Shown here: piece after piece, positions 33,271 to 43,301 of the stretch | How the letters are laid out: every line of letters starts with the position of its first letter | Numbering within the stretch: the stretch's first letter is position 1 | DNA from: Alteromonas sp047556435 | GTDB taxonomy: Bacteria > Pseudomonadota > Gammaproteobacteria > Enterobacterales > Alteromonadaceae | Assembly: GCF_047556435.1 (NCBI RefSeq) | Contig: NZ_CP180210.1 | Location: forward strand, 1,426,001 to 1,490,000 | Length of the DNA stretch: 64,000 bases | Direction of reading: 5' to 3' | Position numbers and translations under genes: made by a program | Notes under the pieces: generated by a model | Database searches by the model: none | Seen by the model: only the letters and a program-made list of their open reading frames with translations | What the model was told of the DNA's origin: nothing

Positions 33271-34779
33271 TCACAGTTCTTCTTTCATCTTTTTGTTGAA
33301 GACATCAAACATGTCGACAACCCCGTCTCTGGGCTTCCCTGACTTGCTCAGAATAATGATAGTCAGAGTAGAAAGAATAAACCCGGGAACGATTTCATAC
33401 ATCCAGGCTGACAGTCGTTGCCCCTGAATTTCTAACGGCAAGTAGATCCAGACCAGTACGGTAACCGCACCGACAATCATACCACCCAGCGCAGCCCGAC
33501 GTGTCATATCACGTTTAAACAGGCTAAATAGTACCAACGGACCAAATGCCGCACCAAAACCGGCCCAGGCATTGCTCACCAACGTCAGGATCGTGCTGTC
33601 TCTGTCGTAAGCCAGGTAAATGGCCACCGCTGCAACCACCACGACCGAGATACGACCGGCAATCACCAGTTCCTTATCGGAAGCATCGCGACGCAGGAAG
33701 GCCTTGTAAAAGTCTTCCGTCAGCGAGCTGGAGGTAACGAGAAGCTGTGAAGAGATGGTACTCATAATCGCTGCCAGAATGGCTGCCAGCAAGAAGCCAC
33801 CAATTAACGGATGGAACAGAATTTGAGACAGGTAGATAAATACGGTTTCCGGATCGATGGTGTTGTTGTTGCCCGTGACATAGGCAAGACCGAACAGACC
33901 CGTCATCAGCGCCCCAATTATCGAAACAATCATCCAGCTCATACCGATATTACGAGCCGCAGGGACATCTTTCACTGAGCGAATTGCCATAAAGCGCACA
34001 ATAATGTGTGGCTGACCAAAGTAACCCAGTCCCCAGGAGGCCAGCGATATAATTCCGATAATGGAAATGGCTGTGCCTGTCTGGGCATTCATGAATGGAT
34101 CAAATAGCGCCAGGTCAATGCTTTTCAGAGAGTCTACTGAAGCGCCAAGACCACCGAGTTCCATTATTACCACGACGGGCACCATTACCAGTGAAATAAA
34201 CATGATACAGCCTTGCACGAAGTCGGTCATACTCACTGCCATGAACCCCCCAATAAGGGTATAAGCGACCACGACACCAGCGGTGACATACAAACCCACT
34301 TCGTAACTTAATCCAAATGAGCTTTCGAACAACTTGCCACCGGCCACAACGCCCGATGAAGTATAGAGGGTGAAGAAAATAACAATCACCACCGACGCGA
34401 TGACACGCAGAATACGGGTATTATCAGCGAAGCGGTTTTCAAAGTAATCAGGGAGAGTAATGGAATTTTTCGCGACTTCTGTGAATACGCGAAGGCGAGG
34501 AGCAACCAGAATATAGTTAGCCAATGCGCCAATTACCAGACCAATGGCGATCCAGCCGGCTGAGATCCCCTGAATATACATGGCGCCAGGAAGGCCCATT
34601 AACATCCAGCCACTCATATCGGATGCGCCGGCTGATAATGCTGTCACGGCGGGACCAAGCTGTCTGCCGCCAAGCATATATCCTTCAACGTCAGTATTTG
34701 TCTGGCGGTAGGCGAAAACCCCTATACCCAGCATTACGACGAAATACAATCCAAGTGAAATTATCGTGCCTGTAGCCAT
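33271..34779 (-). CDS. putP: Sodium/proline symporter
   Basis: A 502-residue member of the sodium:solute symporter family with about thirteen helices. It matches PutP in length and blocks: GRQLGPAVTALSAGASDMSGWMLMG (helix 2, sodium site), YSSGVVAGGKLFE-type segments near 140, and WGLGYFGQPHIIVRFMA near 255. It imports proline as nutrient or osmoprotectant. No putA is adjacent. Monocistronic by its terminator. Confidence 0.92.
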   Translation of the reverse strand: MATGTIISLGLYFVVMLGIGVFAYRQTNTDVEGYMLGGRQLGPAVTALSAGASDMSGWMLMGLPGAMYIQGISAGWIAIGLVIGALANYILVAPRLRVFTEVAKNSITLPDYFENRFADNTRILRVIASVVIVIFFTLYTSSGVVAGGKLFESSFGLSYEVGLYVTAGVVVAYTLIGGFMAVSMTDFVQGCIMFISLVMVPVVVIMELGGLGASVDSLKSIDLALFDPFMNAQTGTAISIIGIISLASWGLGYFGQPHIIVRFMAIRSVKDVPAARNIGMSWMIVSIIGALMTGLFGLAYVTGNNNTIDPETVFIYLSQILFHPLIGGFLLAAILAAIMSTISSQLLVTSSSLTEDFYKAFLRRDASDKELVIAGRISVVVVAAVAIYLAYDRDSTILTLVSNAWAGFGAAFGPLVLFSLFKRDMTRRAALGGMIVGAVTVLVWIYLPLEIQGQRLSAWMYEIVPGFILSTLTIIILSKSGKPRDGVVDMFDVFNKKMKEEL

Positions 34780-35045
34780 ACGTTTTCCTTTTTTTCTTTC
34801 ATGCTATCAGGAAGAGACTCAAGTCTCTAGGGATGGTGCGTATTAGTCTTAAGCCAATAGTCACTTTTTATTTGAAATTACAATAACTTCCTAAAACATT
34901 GAGACATAGTACACCAAACGCGTATACGTAAAGCTGATGGGAAAAGATGACTGACTCGGCGAATCGTCATCTGGGCAGACACTGATGCGGTAAGAGGAGA
35001 CACAGCAAATCGAAAAGAGCCCCCTCGCAGAGGGCTATCATCGGC

Positions 35046-35750
35046 TTATGCTGAAAACTGGATCTTGCTTTTGACTTCCTGCATTACCGGAGTCAAATCG
35101 GCACGCTTGTCACCTACCACAAGAATGTTTGCCCGTTGCATTTTAACCGCCTCGCCGTGAAACGTGTCATTTGAGAACGCATCCGGCAATACGATGTCTT
35201 TGCGATGTGGAACGACGAACACGGACATCAAACCCTGGTCGGTTTCCATAATCAGATGCAGGCTGCGCACATTGTTGAGGTGACAATAATTTGCCACTTT
35301 GACATTACCGACCATATCAGTCAGCGAGGCTCCAAAACCAGCAAGCTTGGCATTCACCTGGGTCAGGTCCACTGGCAATCCTGAATGTGATTGCTCCGCG
35401 GCAGCGTATTGCATGTGCACTAAAGCTTCATTTCCCAGGCTTACTTCGGCACGGTTAAACAAGGTAAGGCTTATGCCAACAGCAAATGCCACTGATGCGG
35501 CCATTGCGACATACCACCGGCTGCGTTTTTTGTGCCGTACAAACTCATTGGCGGTCTGTTGCCAGATGAGTTTATGAGCCATATCCTCGGGGACGGGGAT
35601 TTTCATTACCTCCAGCAATGCACTGTCCTGGGCTTTTTGTTCCTGCCAAAATGCTTGTTTTGCCGGGTCTGACTTTGCAGCCTCGATCACCTCGCGATCC
35701 GTCGTGTCTGGATTGGCGTAGACACGACGCCTGAATTCTAACTCATCCAT
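35046..35750 (-). CDS. DUF3379 anti-sigma factor
   Basis: A 234-residue single-pass membrane protein. The N-terminal cytoplasmic domain (about 1-75) starts DELEFRRRVYANP. A helix at about 80-100 (WYVAMAASVAFAVGISLTLF) and a periplasmic domain follow. The DUF3379 family always accompanies an ECF sigma factor, as here: it overlaps the upstream sigma gene by eight bases or so. A sequestering role is inferred; the sensed signal is unknown. A weak hairpin lies just downstream (about 35015-35035). Confidence 0.85.
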   Translation of the reverse strand: MDELEFRRRVYANPDTTDREVIEAAKSDPAKQAFWQEQKAQDSALLEVMKIPVPEDMAHKLIWQQTANEFVRHKKRSRWYVAMAASVAFAVGISLTLFNRAEVSLGNEALVHMQYAAAEQSHSGLPVDLTQVNAKLAGFGASLTDMVGNVKVANYCHLNNVRSLHLIMETDQGLMSVFVVPHRKDIVLPDAFSNDTFHGEAVKMQRANILVVGDKRADLTPVMQEVKSKIQFSA

Positions 35751-36255
35751 TTTGACGACCTCGTTGATTCTCTTGTCTTTGCATGGCGTCCCGAAGCTGG
35801 TTTCTTGCTCTGAACAGTCGGGTCATGACCGTGTTTTTATTTAAACTGAGCTGGTCTGCTATTTCTTCTCCGCTAAATCCGAACAGCAACTGCAGTACCA
35901 GCGGTTCACGGTATTCTTCGCTTAATCCGCCAAGGAGGCGGTGAAGATCCCGCTGCTCTGTGCTGCTCTCCGAATGGGCTGTGTCATCAATCACGCTAAC
36001 GTCATCGATGTCTACCGTATCCAGTTGCTTGCGTTCAAATCGTCTGGCGTTCTCCCGACGAACAATGGTGATAAGCCAGGATTTTGCAGCCTGTTGCTCT
36101 TTTAGTGAGTCAAGAGAGCGCCACGCACGCAAAAACGTTTCCTGAACGATGTCTTCAGCGATACTTTTATCTTTCACAAGCCAGTACGCATACCGGTAAA
36201 TGTCGGCATGAAACGCGTGCACAAGGGCTTCGTAGCGTTGTTGTTTTTCTTTCAT
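35743..36255 (-). CDS. ECF-type RNA polymerase sigma factor
   Basis: About 170 residues. Region 2 is at YRYAYWLVKDKSIAEDIVQET with the RAWRSLDSL continuation. Region 4 is the helix-turn-helix LQLLFGFSGEEIADQLSLNKNTVMTRLFRARNQLRDAM. No region 1 or 3, so it is of the extracytoplasmic-function class. The start at 36255 is chosen for its MKEKQQRYEALVHAF beginning; an ATG at 36300 would add 15 residues. Across the two candidate starts there is an inverted repeat ATATCCGA/TCGGATAT (36254-36282), a possible operator or mRNA hairpin. Confidence 0.87.
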   Translation of the reverse strand: MKEKQQRYEALVHAFHADIYRYAYWLVKDKSIAEDIVQETFLRAWRSLDSLKEQQAAKSWLITIVRRENARRFERKQLDTVDIDDVSVIDDTAHSESSTEQRDLHRLLGGLSEEYREPLVLQLLFGFSGEEIADQLSLNKNTVMTRLFRARNQLRDAMQRQENQRGRQNG

Positions 36256-36300
36256 ATCCGATAAGACCCTGCCTTCGGATATTTTATTTCGCCGGAGCAT

Positions 36301-36664
36301 AAAAATGTGGCTTCATGAATAAAATAAGGCGTGACTACTATATCCCAGGGGGCCGGTAATCTCATCTTCCCGCAACTGATTTATCAGACTGGCAGACGAC
36401 TTTGATAAGGGAGAGCAACCGAATAAGTATTACCAACAGTGGGGAAGGGCGCTATTGCGCGTATTGTGAGAACAATTAATTTCGCTGTACAGTTCACTGA
36501 CCAGTTATCTTTATCATGCGCGTTAAGTCAGACGTATTACTGGCAGTTGCCATGGCGGGGTTTTCATTCAGGCGGTCGTTTACCTGCGATACGTCATCAG
36601 GACAGTCATTTTACTGCAAATAAAAAAGCCCGACTCGATGGCCGGGCTTTTGCAGAAATTTTAT
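36301..36664. other. Intergenic region before the sigma gene
   Basis: About 360 bases. It contains the sigma-gene promoter, not assigned, and the terminator of the DUF885 gene. Open frames here are short and have no ribosome site. Confidence 0.4.
36622..36652 (-). terminator. Terminator of the DUF885 gene
   Basis: AAAAGCCCG and CGGGCTTTT pair over a ten-base loop; on the minus strand a T run follows. It lies 13 bases past the stop. Confidence 0.88.
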
Positions 36665-38533
36665 TTATCCCTGCTTACTGGTCTTGACTGATGCAATCCA
36701 GGTGTCAATTTTTTCTTCCAGAATTGACAGCGGTACGGTGCCGTCTTTCAGTACTTCATCGTGGAAGCCAGCATAAGAGAAGTCATCGCCCAGCTCCTGC
36801 ATGGCTTTATCGCGTAGCTCCATGATTTTTAGTTTACCAATCATATACGCTGTCGCCTGACCCGGCATGGCAATGTAGCGTTCAATGGCTTTAACTGCAT
36901 CGTATTCCGGGTTAGGCGTGTTTTCTATCAAGTACGCAATAGCGTCTTCGCGGCTCCACTTTTTCGCATGAATACCGGTATCCACTACCAGACGGCACGC
37001 GCGCCATAATTCCATAGCCAAACGGCCAAAGTCAGAGTAGGGGTCTTCATAAAATCCCATGTCTTTCGCCAGTTCTTCAGAATACAGACCCCAGCCTTCG
37101 GTGTACGCCGTGAAACTCTGAAACTTCTGGAACTGAGGAATACCATCAAGCTCCTGAGCAATAGCGCGTTGCATATGGTGACCAGGGATCCCTTCGTGGT
37201 ATGCCAGCGCTTCTAACTGATAGGTTGGCATGGCCTTCATATCGTAGAGGTTTGCATAATATACACCGGGGCGGCTGCCGTCCTGTGCCGGATTCTGATA
37301 GAACGCTTTGCCGGCAGACTCTTCTCGGAAAGCTTCGACACGTTTCACCACGATAGGCGCTTCTGGCAGGATCCCGAAGTACTCAGGTATTGCGCCACGC
37401 ATGTCGTCAATGACACGTTTCGCTTCGTCAAGATACTGCTGACGGCCTTCATCGGTATTCGGATAGTAGAACTGATCGTCTTCACGCATGAAGACAAAAA
37501 ACTCCTGCAATGTGCCTTCAAAGCCGACTTGCTCCATGATCTCACGCATCAGGTTGTGGATACGCTCGACATTTTCAAGGCCAATATTATGGACCTCATC
37601 GGCTGTCATATCAGTCGTGGTGAAGTAATTAAGTCGGTTTTGATACCAGGCTTCGCCATCAGGTAAGCGCCATACACCATCACCTTCAGGGGTCAGTGTA
37701 CGTTGGTGCTTAAGCGCGGCTACGAAGTCTTCGTAAGCGGGTTTCACCGAAGTGATAAGTGCCGCTTTTGCCTCGCCAATCAGGTTTTGCTTTTCAACAT
37801 CGGAGAGATCCAGCGCGTTAACCTTATTGGTAAAGTCTTCCCAGATGCTGGAAGGCTCTGCGTCAGGCTCGAATGGCGCACCGGATATAACGTTTTCGGA
37901 CGCCTGAATCATTTGATCATACGACCATGCCGGTGGAAATACGCCTAATTCCTCCCGCAGTTTCATTTGTTCGATGACCTGATCGAACATGTCATCCACT
38001 TTATCCAGGCGGCTGATATACGCTTTCGCGTCTGACACGTCAGATACCCGGTGAATATTGATAAGAAAGCTTGGCACCATCGTGTGGGCCGCGCGGAACT
38101 GATGCACAATGTAGGAGTGATGACGGAATTTGTCGTTTCGAATGTCCCGCTCAAGACCCAGCCGGTAAAGTCTGACACTCAGCTTTTCCTGTTCGGAGAG
38201 TTTTTCCGTGTCGAACATATTCAGTTCTTCCAGACGGTTCTTCGCTGTCGCGATAGCCTTGTCCTGCTCCTCTTCTGTGAACTGGTCCCACTCGCCGTAG
38301 TCATCTTTTATCCCCAGATAACTCTGGAACATCGGAGAGCGGTTTAAGTCTTCCTGAAATGTACGGGAAAAAAAGTTCTGTACGCGCTGTGATTCACTCA
38401 TCGCCGCCGTTTGTTGAGACTCTGTTGACGTTGTCTCGGTTTTAGGGGGGCGCGTATCATTGGCAGGTGAGCAGGCCATCAAGCCGGTTATGGCGATGGC
38501 AAGTGGAGCAAGGCGCCACGGTGTTGGTTTCAT
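36665..38533 (-). CDS. DUF885 family lipoprotein, putative metallopeptidase
   Basis: A 622-residue exported lipoprotein (lipobox LMAC near residue 20). The DUF885 domain fills the rest. Its hallmark HEGIPGHH near 442, with a downstream glutamate in TAYTEGWGLYSEEL, resembles the HExxH-like zinc site seen in related gluzincin-type peptidases. A role in peptide turnover in the envelope is plausible but unproven for this family. It follows the bat operon by about 100 bases, so it could share that transcript or have its own promoter. Confidence 0.85.
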   Translation of the reverse strand: MKPTPWRLAPLAIAITGLMACSPANDTRPPKTETTSTESQQTAAMSESQRVQNFFSRTFQEDLNRSPMFQSYLGIKDDYGEWDQFTEEEQDKAIATAKNRLEELNMFDTEKLSEQEKLSVRLYRLGLERDIRNDKFRHHSYIVHQFRAAHTMVPSFLINIHRVSDVSDAKAYISRLDKVDDMFDQVIEQMKLREELGVFPPAWSYDQMIQASENVISGAPFEPDAEPSSIWEDFTNKVNALDLSDVEKQNLIGEAKAALITSVKPAYEDFVAALKHQRTLTPEGDGVWRLPDGEAWYQNRLNYFTTTDMTADEVHNIGLENVERIHNLMREIMEQVGFEGTLQEFFVFMREDDQFYYPNTDEGRQQYLDEAKRVIDDMRGAIPEYFGILPEAPIVVKRVEAFREESAGKAFYQNPAQDGSRPGVYYANLYDMKAMPTYQLEALAYHEGIPGHHMQRAIAQELDGIPQFQKFQSFTAYTEGWGLYSEELAKDMGFYEDPYSDFGRLAMELWRACRLVVDTGIHAKKWSREDAIAYLIENTPNPEYDAVKAIERYIAMPGQATAYMIGKLKIMELRDKAMQELGDDFSYAGFHDEVLKDGTVPLSILEEKIDTWIASVKTSKQG

Positions 38534-38632
38534 AAGAGTCTCCCAAGCTTGTTGCTTTTCCTGAGCCTTGATGCATGCGTGGTTGTTCGGCTCAGGGCAT
38601 TGTTATTCTGGTTCATAGGAAGCACGCCATTA

Positions 38633-40360
38633 TTATTTAACACCAGGATACAGTGGTGGTAACAGGGTGCCCGTAGTATTTCTCTGTTGCTTAAACGTAT
38701 TTCTGGCAGCTTTCAGGTCACCTCTAAATGACTTTTTGTTCCATTTGTCGCTGCTGTTGCCATACCGACTGGCCAACATTGTGTTCATATGTTGCTGGAT
38801 GGGGTGTAAGGCCGGTTCTGTTGACATGGCGACGTGCGCTTGTTGCCCAGGTAGTAATGCCGCAACCCACACAGTCAGCGCTCGCTGTATGTCACCGACA
38901 TTGTCAGTGGTCTCGACTGTGCGAAGTAAACGTCGGAAAGCTTCATCCTCTGCACTGATACCGCTCTTTGCTGTTTGCCGGGCGGAGAGATTACCGCCAA
39001 GCTTACGGCGAAAATAAAGCACAGTAGCAAGCCAGCCAATACAAGACGCAATCAACGCAGCCAGTAGATACAGGTTAAGTGAATCTGTTATTGGCGGCGT
39101 GTCGACAGAAGATGGTTCGGCATCGACCGACATGCCTTTTTCCGGGCGTGATTGACTGGTTGTCACATTTTCAACAGGCGGTTGCGCAGCCACTGACGGA
39201 GTCGATGTGCCTGGAGCCGGAGCAACAGAAATGGTCCGAGCCGGCAACGTTGCCTTTTCTGTCTCACCAGTGAGCACGTTAAACCACGACACCGTGACAT
39301 CAGGCAGCACGTACTGTCCCGGTTGTGTGGGAATAATAGCCAGTGATTCTACCCGCTGTGCAATCAAAGTGTTGTCTCTCTCCACCGTGGCAGTATTTGC
39401 CTGATCTGGATAAAGTTTGAAATCTGGCGGGTAACGCTGAGGCAGTTCGGGTAATTGCTCTTCCACCACGCCCATCGCCGTCAGGGTAATCGTTCTGGTG
39501 ATGGGTTCACCTACGGTCAGGGTTTCCCCTTCGGGCCATTCTTCATCAAGTTGCACGTATTCACTGGGAAGCCAGTGATAGCTGATGTTATCCGGCACGG
39601 CCTTTACTTCAATGCTGATATCTGGTCCTACCCGGTTCACCTGCTGCGTTCGGTTGAAAAAGCCAAACCGCTGGTTGGTATTCGGTGCGACCACTTCTCC
39701 GGTAAAAACGGGCCCTCGGATTGTAAAGCTACCCGATTGTTGTGGAATGATGGCAAAATTTCTTTCTATGATTTGAAAGCGCTTGCCGTCAACGATATCA
39801 GTATATTGTTTGTCATCACCAATCTGACGGACTTCTGCATTTTCCAGTTCAGGTGACTGTAACGCACCCTGTTCTATCCGGGTTGCCAGATGCAGCTTAG
39901 CGGTGTAATGAATCTGTTGATGCAGGTACACCTCGGAGGTATCGACGCTGGTGGTCACGAAGTAGTCTCTTGAGGCCTGTCCGCTGCCCTGAGAAACGGG
40001 AATAACTTTTATCTGAATAGGCTGTGTCTGTTTACCTTCAATGGTAAATGCAGGGATCGTAAAGGTGCCGGTAGCGCGGGGAAATAATGTGGTCGTCCAC
40101 ACGGTGGTCTGGGTGGAATTAAAATTAACAATAGACGTGCGGCTACTGACTGACGTTCTTCCAACCACAAAGTCTTTGAGTAGCGGAGAGCTGTCAAACG
40201 CCTCCCGGGAAGCATCGCCCTGCGCCGTGACGGTAAGGCGAATTGCCTCATCTACCATTACCGGATTGTTGTCTACTGACGCCTCAACGGCATCGACCTG
40301 AGCACCTGCAGCGCTGGTGAAAAACAGGCTGCTTAATAGCAGAAATAGTATCGTTCTCAT
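38633..40360 (-). CDS. batD: BatD-like membrane protein
   Basis: A 575-residue protein with signal peptide (MRTILFLLLSSLFFTSAAGA). Three or so beta-rich repeats follow (e.g. ASVDNNPVMVDEAIRLTV, then VTTSVDTSEVYLHQQIHY), then a membrane helix near 425-445 (LNLYLLAALIASCIGWLATVLYF) and a cytoplasmic tail. This is the oxygen-tolerance/BatD layout. The ATG overlaps the batB stop (TAATG); a GTG two codons earlier is possible. It is the last gene of the moxR-bat operon. The Bat proteins form an inner-membrane complex tied to envelope stress tolerance in other bacteria; the mechanism is not settled. Confidence 0.88.
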   Translation of the reverse strand: MRTILFLLLSSLFFTSAAGAQVDAVEASVDNNPVMVDEAIRLTVTAQGDASREAFDSSPLLKDFVVGRTSVSSRTSIVNFNSTQTTVWTTTLFPRATGTFTIPAFTIEGKQTQPIQIKVIPVSQGSGQASRDYFVTTSVDTSEVYLHQQIHYTAKLHLATRIEQGALQSPELENAEVRQIGDDKQYTDIVDGKRFQIIERNFAIIPQQSGSFTIRGPVFTGEVVAPNTNQRFGFFNRTQQVNRVGPDISIEVKAVPDNISYHWLPSEYVQLDEEWPEGETLTVGEPITRTITLTAMGVVEEQLPELPQRYPPDFKLYPDQANTATVERDNTLIAQRVESLAIIPTQPGQYVLPDVTVSWFNVLTGETEKATLPARTISVAPAPGTSTPSVAAQPPVENVTTSQSRPEKGMSVDAEPSSVDTPPITDSLNLYLLAALIASCIGWLATVLYFRRKLGGNLSARQTAKSGISAEDEAFRRLLRTVETTDNVGDIQRALTVWVAALLPGQQAHVAMSTEPALHPIQQHMNTMLASRYGNSSDKWNKKSFRGDLKAARNTFKQQRNTTGTLLPPLYPGVK

Positions 40361-42285
40361 TACCACTCTCTCTGATTCGTCGGCATACGCTGGCGCCTGC
40401 GCTGCTGGGCTTCTAACTGCATTTTGCGCTTAAGCAGAAATGCGGGGTCGTCCGGTACCCGTCGCATCAGGTTATCCAGTCGTTGTTGGGCTTCTTTTTC
40501 TTCATCTGTTAATTCGCCCGCTGCGGCGGCTGACTGTGCTTGTTGCTGTGCGTCCTGCTCATCCTGCTGCTCAGTGGGCTGTGGCTCACCGTCCTGTTTC
40601 TGGTCATTCTGCTCTTCCGACTCATCCGCAGACTGTTCCTGCTCAGGCTGTTGCTGGTTGTCCTCGCCCTGCGCCCCGCCATCCTGGTTTTGTTGCTGAG
40701 ACTGATCAGTATCACCGGCAGACGGTTCGGAGTCGTTTTGCTCACCTTGCTGGTTCTGATCTTCACCATTACCTTGCTGGGAGGCGTTGCTGTCGTCCTG
40801 GTTTTGCTGATCTTGTTGCTGGTTCTGATTATTTTGATTTTGTTGCTGTTGTTGTTCCTGCTGCTGTTTGAGCTTTTCCAGCAGGGCTTTGTTTTCAGCC
40901 GCATCCTTGTTGTCCGGCTGTTGTGCCAGCACCGCATCGTACTTCTCAATGGCATCATCCAGCTTGCCCAGGCGGGCAAGTGCGTTGCCTTGATTGTAAA
41001 GCGCGTCTGGCGTGTTCAGTTTTGAAAAAGACGCAAGTGCCGCCTCATAATTACCGGCTTTGTACTGCGCCGCTCCCTGCCATGACGGATCATCAAAAAG
41101 TTCTGCCGCTTTACCAAACTGTTCCTGTCTGAAGCTGGCAAGCCCTTCCTGATCGCGATTGAGAAACGGCGTTTCCCACCAGGGTAGGGCATCCTGAGTC
41201 GACGTGGTGGCCTCTTCTTTCTGCGCAGACGCCGGTGGACTTAGGGGCATTAGCAGTGGCAAAAGCATCATCACTAAAACACCACGTCGAAAGGCATAAG
41301 CAGCAAATGGTAATAGTAGTAGTAGCAGATAAGGACCCAGTTCCTGCCATTGGTCACCGGCCCGGTCGTCGGTAGGACCGCTGTCTCCAGCCTGCCTTTG
41401 GTTGAGTGAAAGGGAAGCAAGATGGGCAATATCGCTGTCATCCGGTGTTATGTCGGTATACCGGCCTCCACCTGCCTGTGCGATGCCACGAAGCAGGCTG
41501 TCATCCATTTTGGGGATCACAATGGCACCACTGGTTTGTTTCAGAAGCTCGCCGTTAACCTGTTTTATTGGTGCGCCATCTGCCGTGCCGACTCCCATCA
41601 CGCTCACATCATAGGGCAGGCCTTGTACATAATCCTGCAGCTCGGTTTGTTGCTCTCTTTCAATGCCATCGGTTATCCAGAAAATGCTACCCTGGTTATA
41701 TCCGGCTTGTTCCAGCAATTCTGCTGCCGTCTGAATGCCCAGTAACGGATCGCTGCCGGCAACCGGCATAATTTCAGGGCTCAGGCTGGGGAGCAGCGTG
41801 GTGAGATTACTGGCATCGGTGGTTAGCGGGCTGATGACAAAGGCGTCACCAGCATAGGCAACCAGCCCCATCTCGCCCTCTCCAATCTCATTGATAAGAT
41901 CTATGGCTTTGTATTTAGCACGAGTCAGACGATCCGGCGTGACATCGGTAGCACGCATCGATAGTGACATATCCAGCACCAACACATGGCCGGTATTGAG
42001 CTGATATACCGGTTGCGGCAGTCGTTCCCACGTCGGGCCGGCCAGAGCAGTCACGGCAATAAGCCATCCGAATGCGAGTAGCCAGAAGGGCGGGCGTACA
42101 CCTTTGCCGGGCTTGCCTTCGGTCATGGAGTGATACAGGTGAGAGGCAACAACACTTTGCCAGCCAGACTGGCGTTGTCGCCAGTGACGAACCAGGAAAA
42201 ACAGGATCGCCAGTGGCACAAGCGCGATAAACCACTCAGGTCTTATAAAATGAAACTGGGCTAATTGGGATACCGGAAATGTCAT
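40360..42285 (-). CDS. batB: BatB/BatC-like VWA and TPR membrane protein
   Basis: A 641-residue protein. Two membrane helices near 15-35 and 68-85, a VWA domain with a MIDAS-like DMSLS at 105-109, a membrane helix near 310, TPR repeats near 390-470 (SFSKLNTPDALYNQGNALARLGKLDDAIEKYDAVL), then a very Gln/Asn/Glu-rich tail of about 150 residues. The tail reaches ...DEEKEAQQRLDNLMRRVPDDPAFLLKRK. It is a fusion-type BatB+BatC. The start is set by the ATGA overlap with batA; the frame is open further upstream but that part lies inside batA. Confidence 0.88.
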   Translation of the reverse strand: MTFPVSQLAQFHFIRPEWFIALVPLAILFFLVRHWRQRQSGWQSVVASHLYHSMTEGKPGKGVRPPFWLLAFGWLIAVTALAGPTWERLPQPVYQLNTGHVLVLDMSLSMRATDVTPDRLTRAKYKAIDLINEIGEGEMGLVAYAGDAFVISPLTTDASNLTTLLPSLSPEIMPVAGSDPLLGIQTAAELLEQAGYNQGSIFWITDGIEREQQTELQDYVQGLPYDVSVMGVGTADGAPIKQVNGELLKQTSGAIVIPKMDDSLLRGIAQAGGGRYTDITPDDSDIAHLASLSLNQRQAGDSGPTDDRAGDQWQELGPYLLLLLLPFAAYAFRRGVLVMMLLPLLMPLSPPASAQKEEATTSTQDALPWWETPFLNRDQEGLASFRQEQFGKAAELFDDPSWQGAAQYKAGNYEAALASFSKLNTPDALYNQGNALARLGKLDDAIEKYDAVLAQQPDNKDAAENKALLEKLKQQQEQQQQQNQNNQNQQQDQQNQDDSNASQQGNGEDQNQQGEQNDSEPSAGDTDQSQQQNQDGGAQGEDNQQQPEQEQSADESEEQNDQKQDGEPQPTEQQDEQDAQQQAQSAAAAGELTDEEKEAQQRLDNLMRRVPDDPAFLLKRKMQLEAQQRRRQRMPTNQREW

Positions 42286-43301
42286 TGCGATTCTCCGACA
42301 GCTCGACCTGAAAACAGTCTTTTCAACAGCATGTTTAAAACGAAACCTAGCATGGGTAAGACTGACAGACACAACGCTGCTGCCAGCGGATAATGAAATA
42401 ATGCCGTCAGGGGGCGCATTTTGCGGCTTTCACCCTCTATGGGTTCCAGTCTGTCTAATGTCTGGTAAATCGATTCCAGCTCTTCGACATCTCTCGCCCG
42501 AAAATATTCGCCGCCAGTGGCATCGGCGATATCGGTTAACATGCCTTCATCGAGTTCCTGCGAAGGATTAATCTGACGGCTGCCAAAAAAGCTTTGAACC
42601 AGCATGCGGTCAGCGCCAACGCCGATGGTATACACTGTAACCCCTTTGTTTACCGCAAGTTCTTTGGCCTGCTCAGGAGTGATATTACCCGCTGTATTCT
42701 GGCCATCTGTAAGCAGAATAAGCACCTTATTAGACTCTTCTTTCTCATCAAACCGTTTTACCGCCAGCCCAATCGCGTCTCCGATAGCTGTTTGTTCACC
42801 CACCAGGCCAATGACAGCCTCTTCAAGCAACGTAGCAACGGTTTCCCGATCATAAGTCAGCGGCGCCTGCACGTAGGCGGTGTCTGCGAATAAAATAAGT
42901 CCTAAGCGATCACCAACACGACGTTTGATAAAGTCATTGAGCACCGATTTTGTCATCGTTAGTCGGTTCACCTGACGGCCGCCTAAGGACATATCATCAA
43001 TTTTCATACTGCCGGACAAATCTACAGCCAGCATCATCTCGCGGCCCTCGTCGGGGATACTGACAGGCTCGCCAAGCCATTGCGGACGGGCGCTTGCCAC
43101 CACCAGTAAAATCCATACTACGATAGCAAGCAGGCTACGCCAGCGGCTTCTGCCAATTCTGAGTGTGGATGCCTGATGATCCGGCCGTACACCCGGTACT
43201 TTCAATGCCACATGCTGAGCCTGCGCACGAGCTGGCAGCAATAACATCAGCAATGGCAGCGGCAACACAAACAGTACCCACCACCAGGCAAACTCAAACA
43301 T
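42282..43301 (-). CDS. batA: BatA-like VWA domain membrane protein
   Basis: A 339-residue protein with a membrane helix near 5-25, another near 58-75, a VWA domain with the MIDAS motif DLSGS at 94-98, and a final helix near 305-325. The VWA domain probably binds partners through a divalent metal. It overlaps the neighbouring genes at both ends. Confidence 0.9.
   Translation of the reverse strand: MFEFAWWWVLFVLPLPLLMLLLPARAQAQHVALKVPGVRPDHQASTLRIGRSRWRSLLAIVVWILLVVASARPQWLGEPVSIPDEGREMMLAVDLSGSMKIDDMSLGGRQVNRLTMTKSVLNDFIKRRVGDRLGLILFADTAYVQAPLTYDRETVATLLEEAVIGLVGEQTAIGDAIGLAVKRFDEKEESNKVLILLTDGQNTAGNITPEQAKELAVNKGVTVYTIGVGADRMLVQSFFGSRQINPSQELDEGMLTDIADATGGEYFRARDVEELESIYQTLDRLEPIEGESRKMRPLTALFHYPLAAALCLSVLPMLGFVLNMLLKRLFSGRAVGESQ

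Noticed and set aside
40540..41025. Plus-strand Leu-rich frame opposite batB
   Set aside because: Reverse reading of the Gln-rich tail (CAG/CTG repeats), not a real membrane protein.
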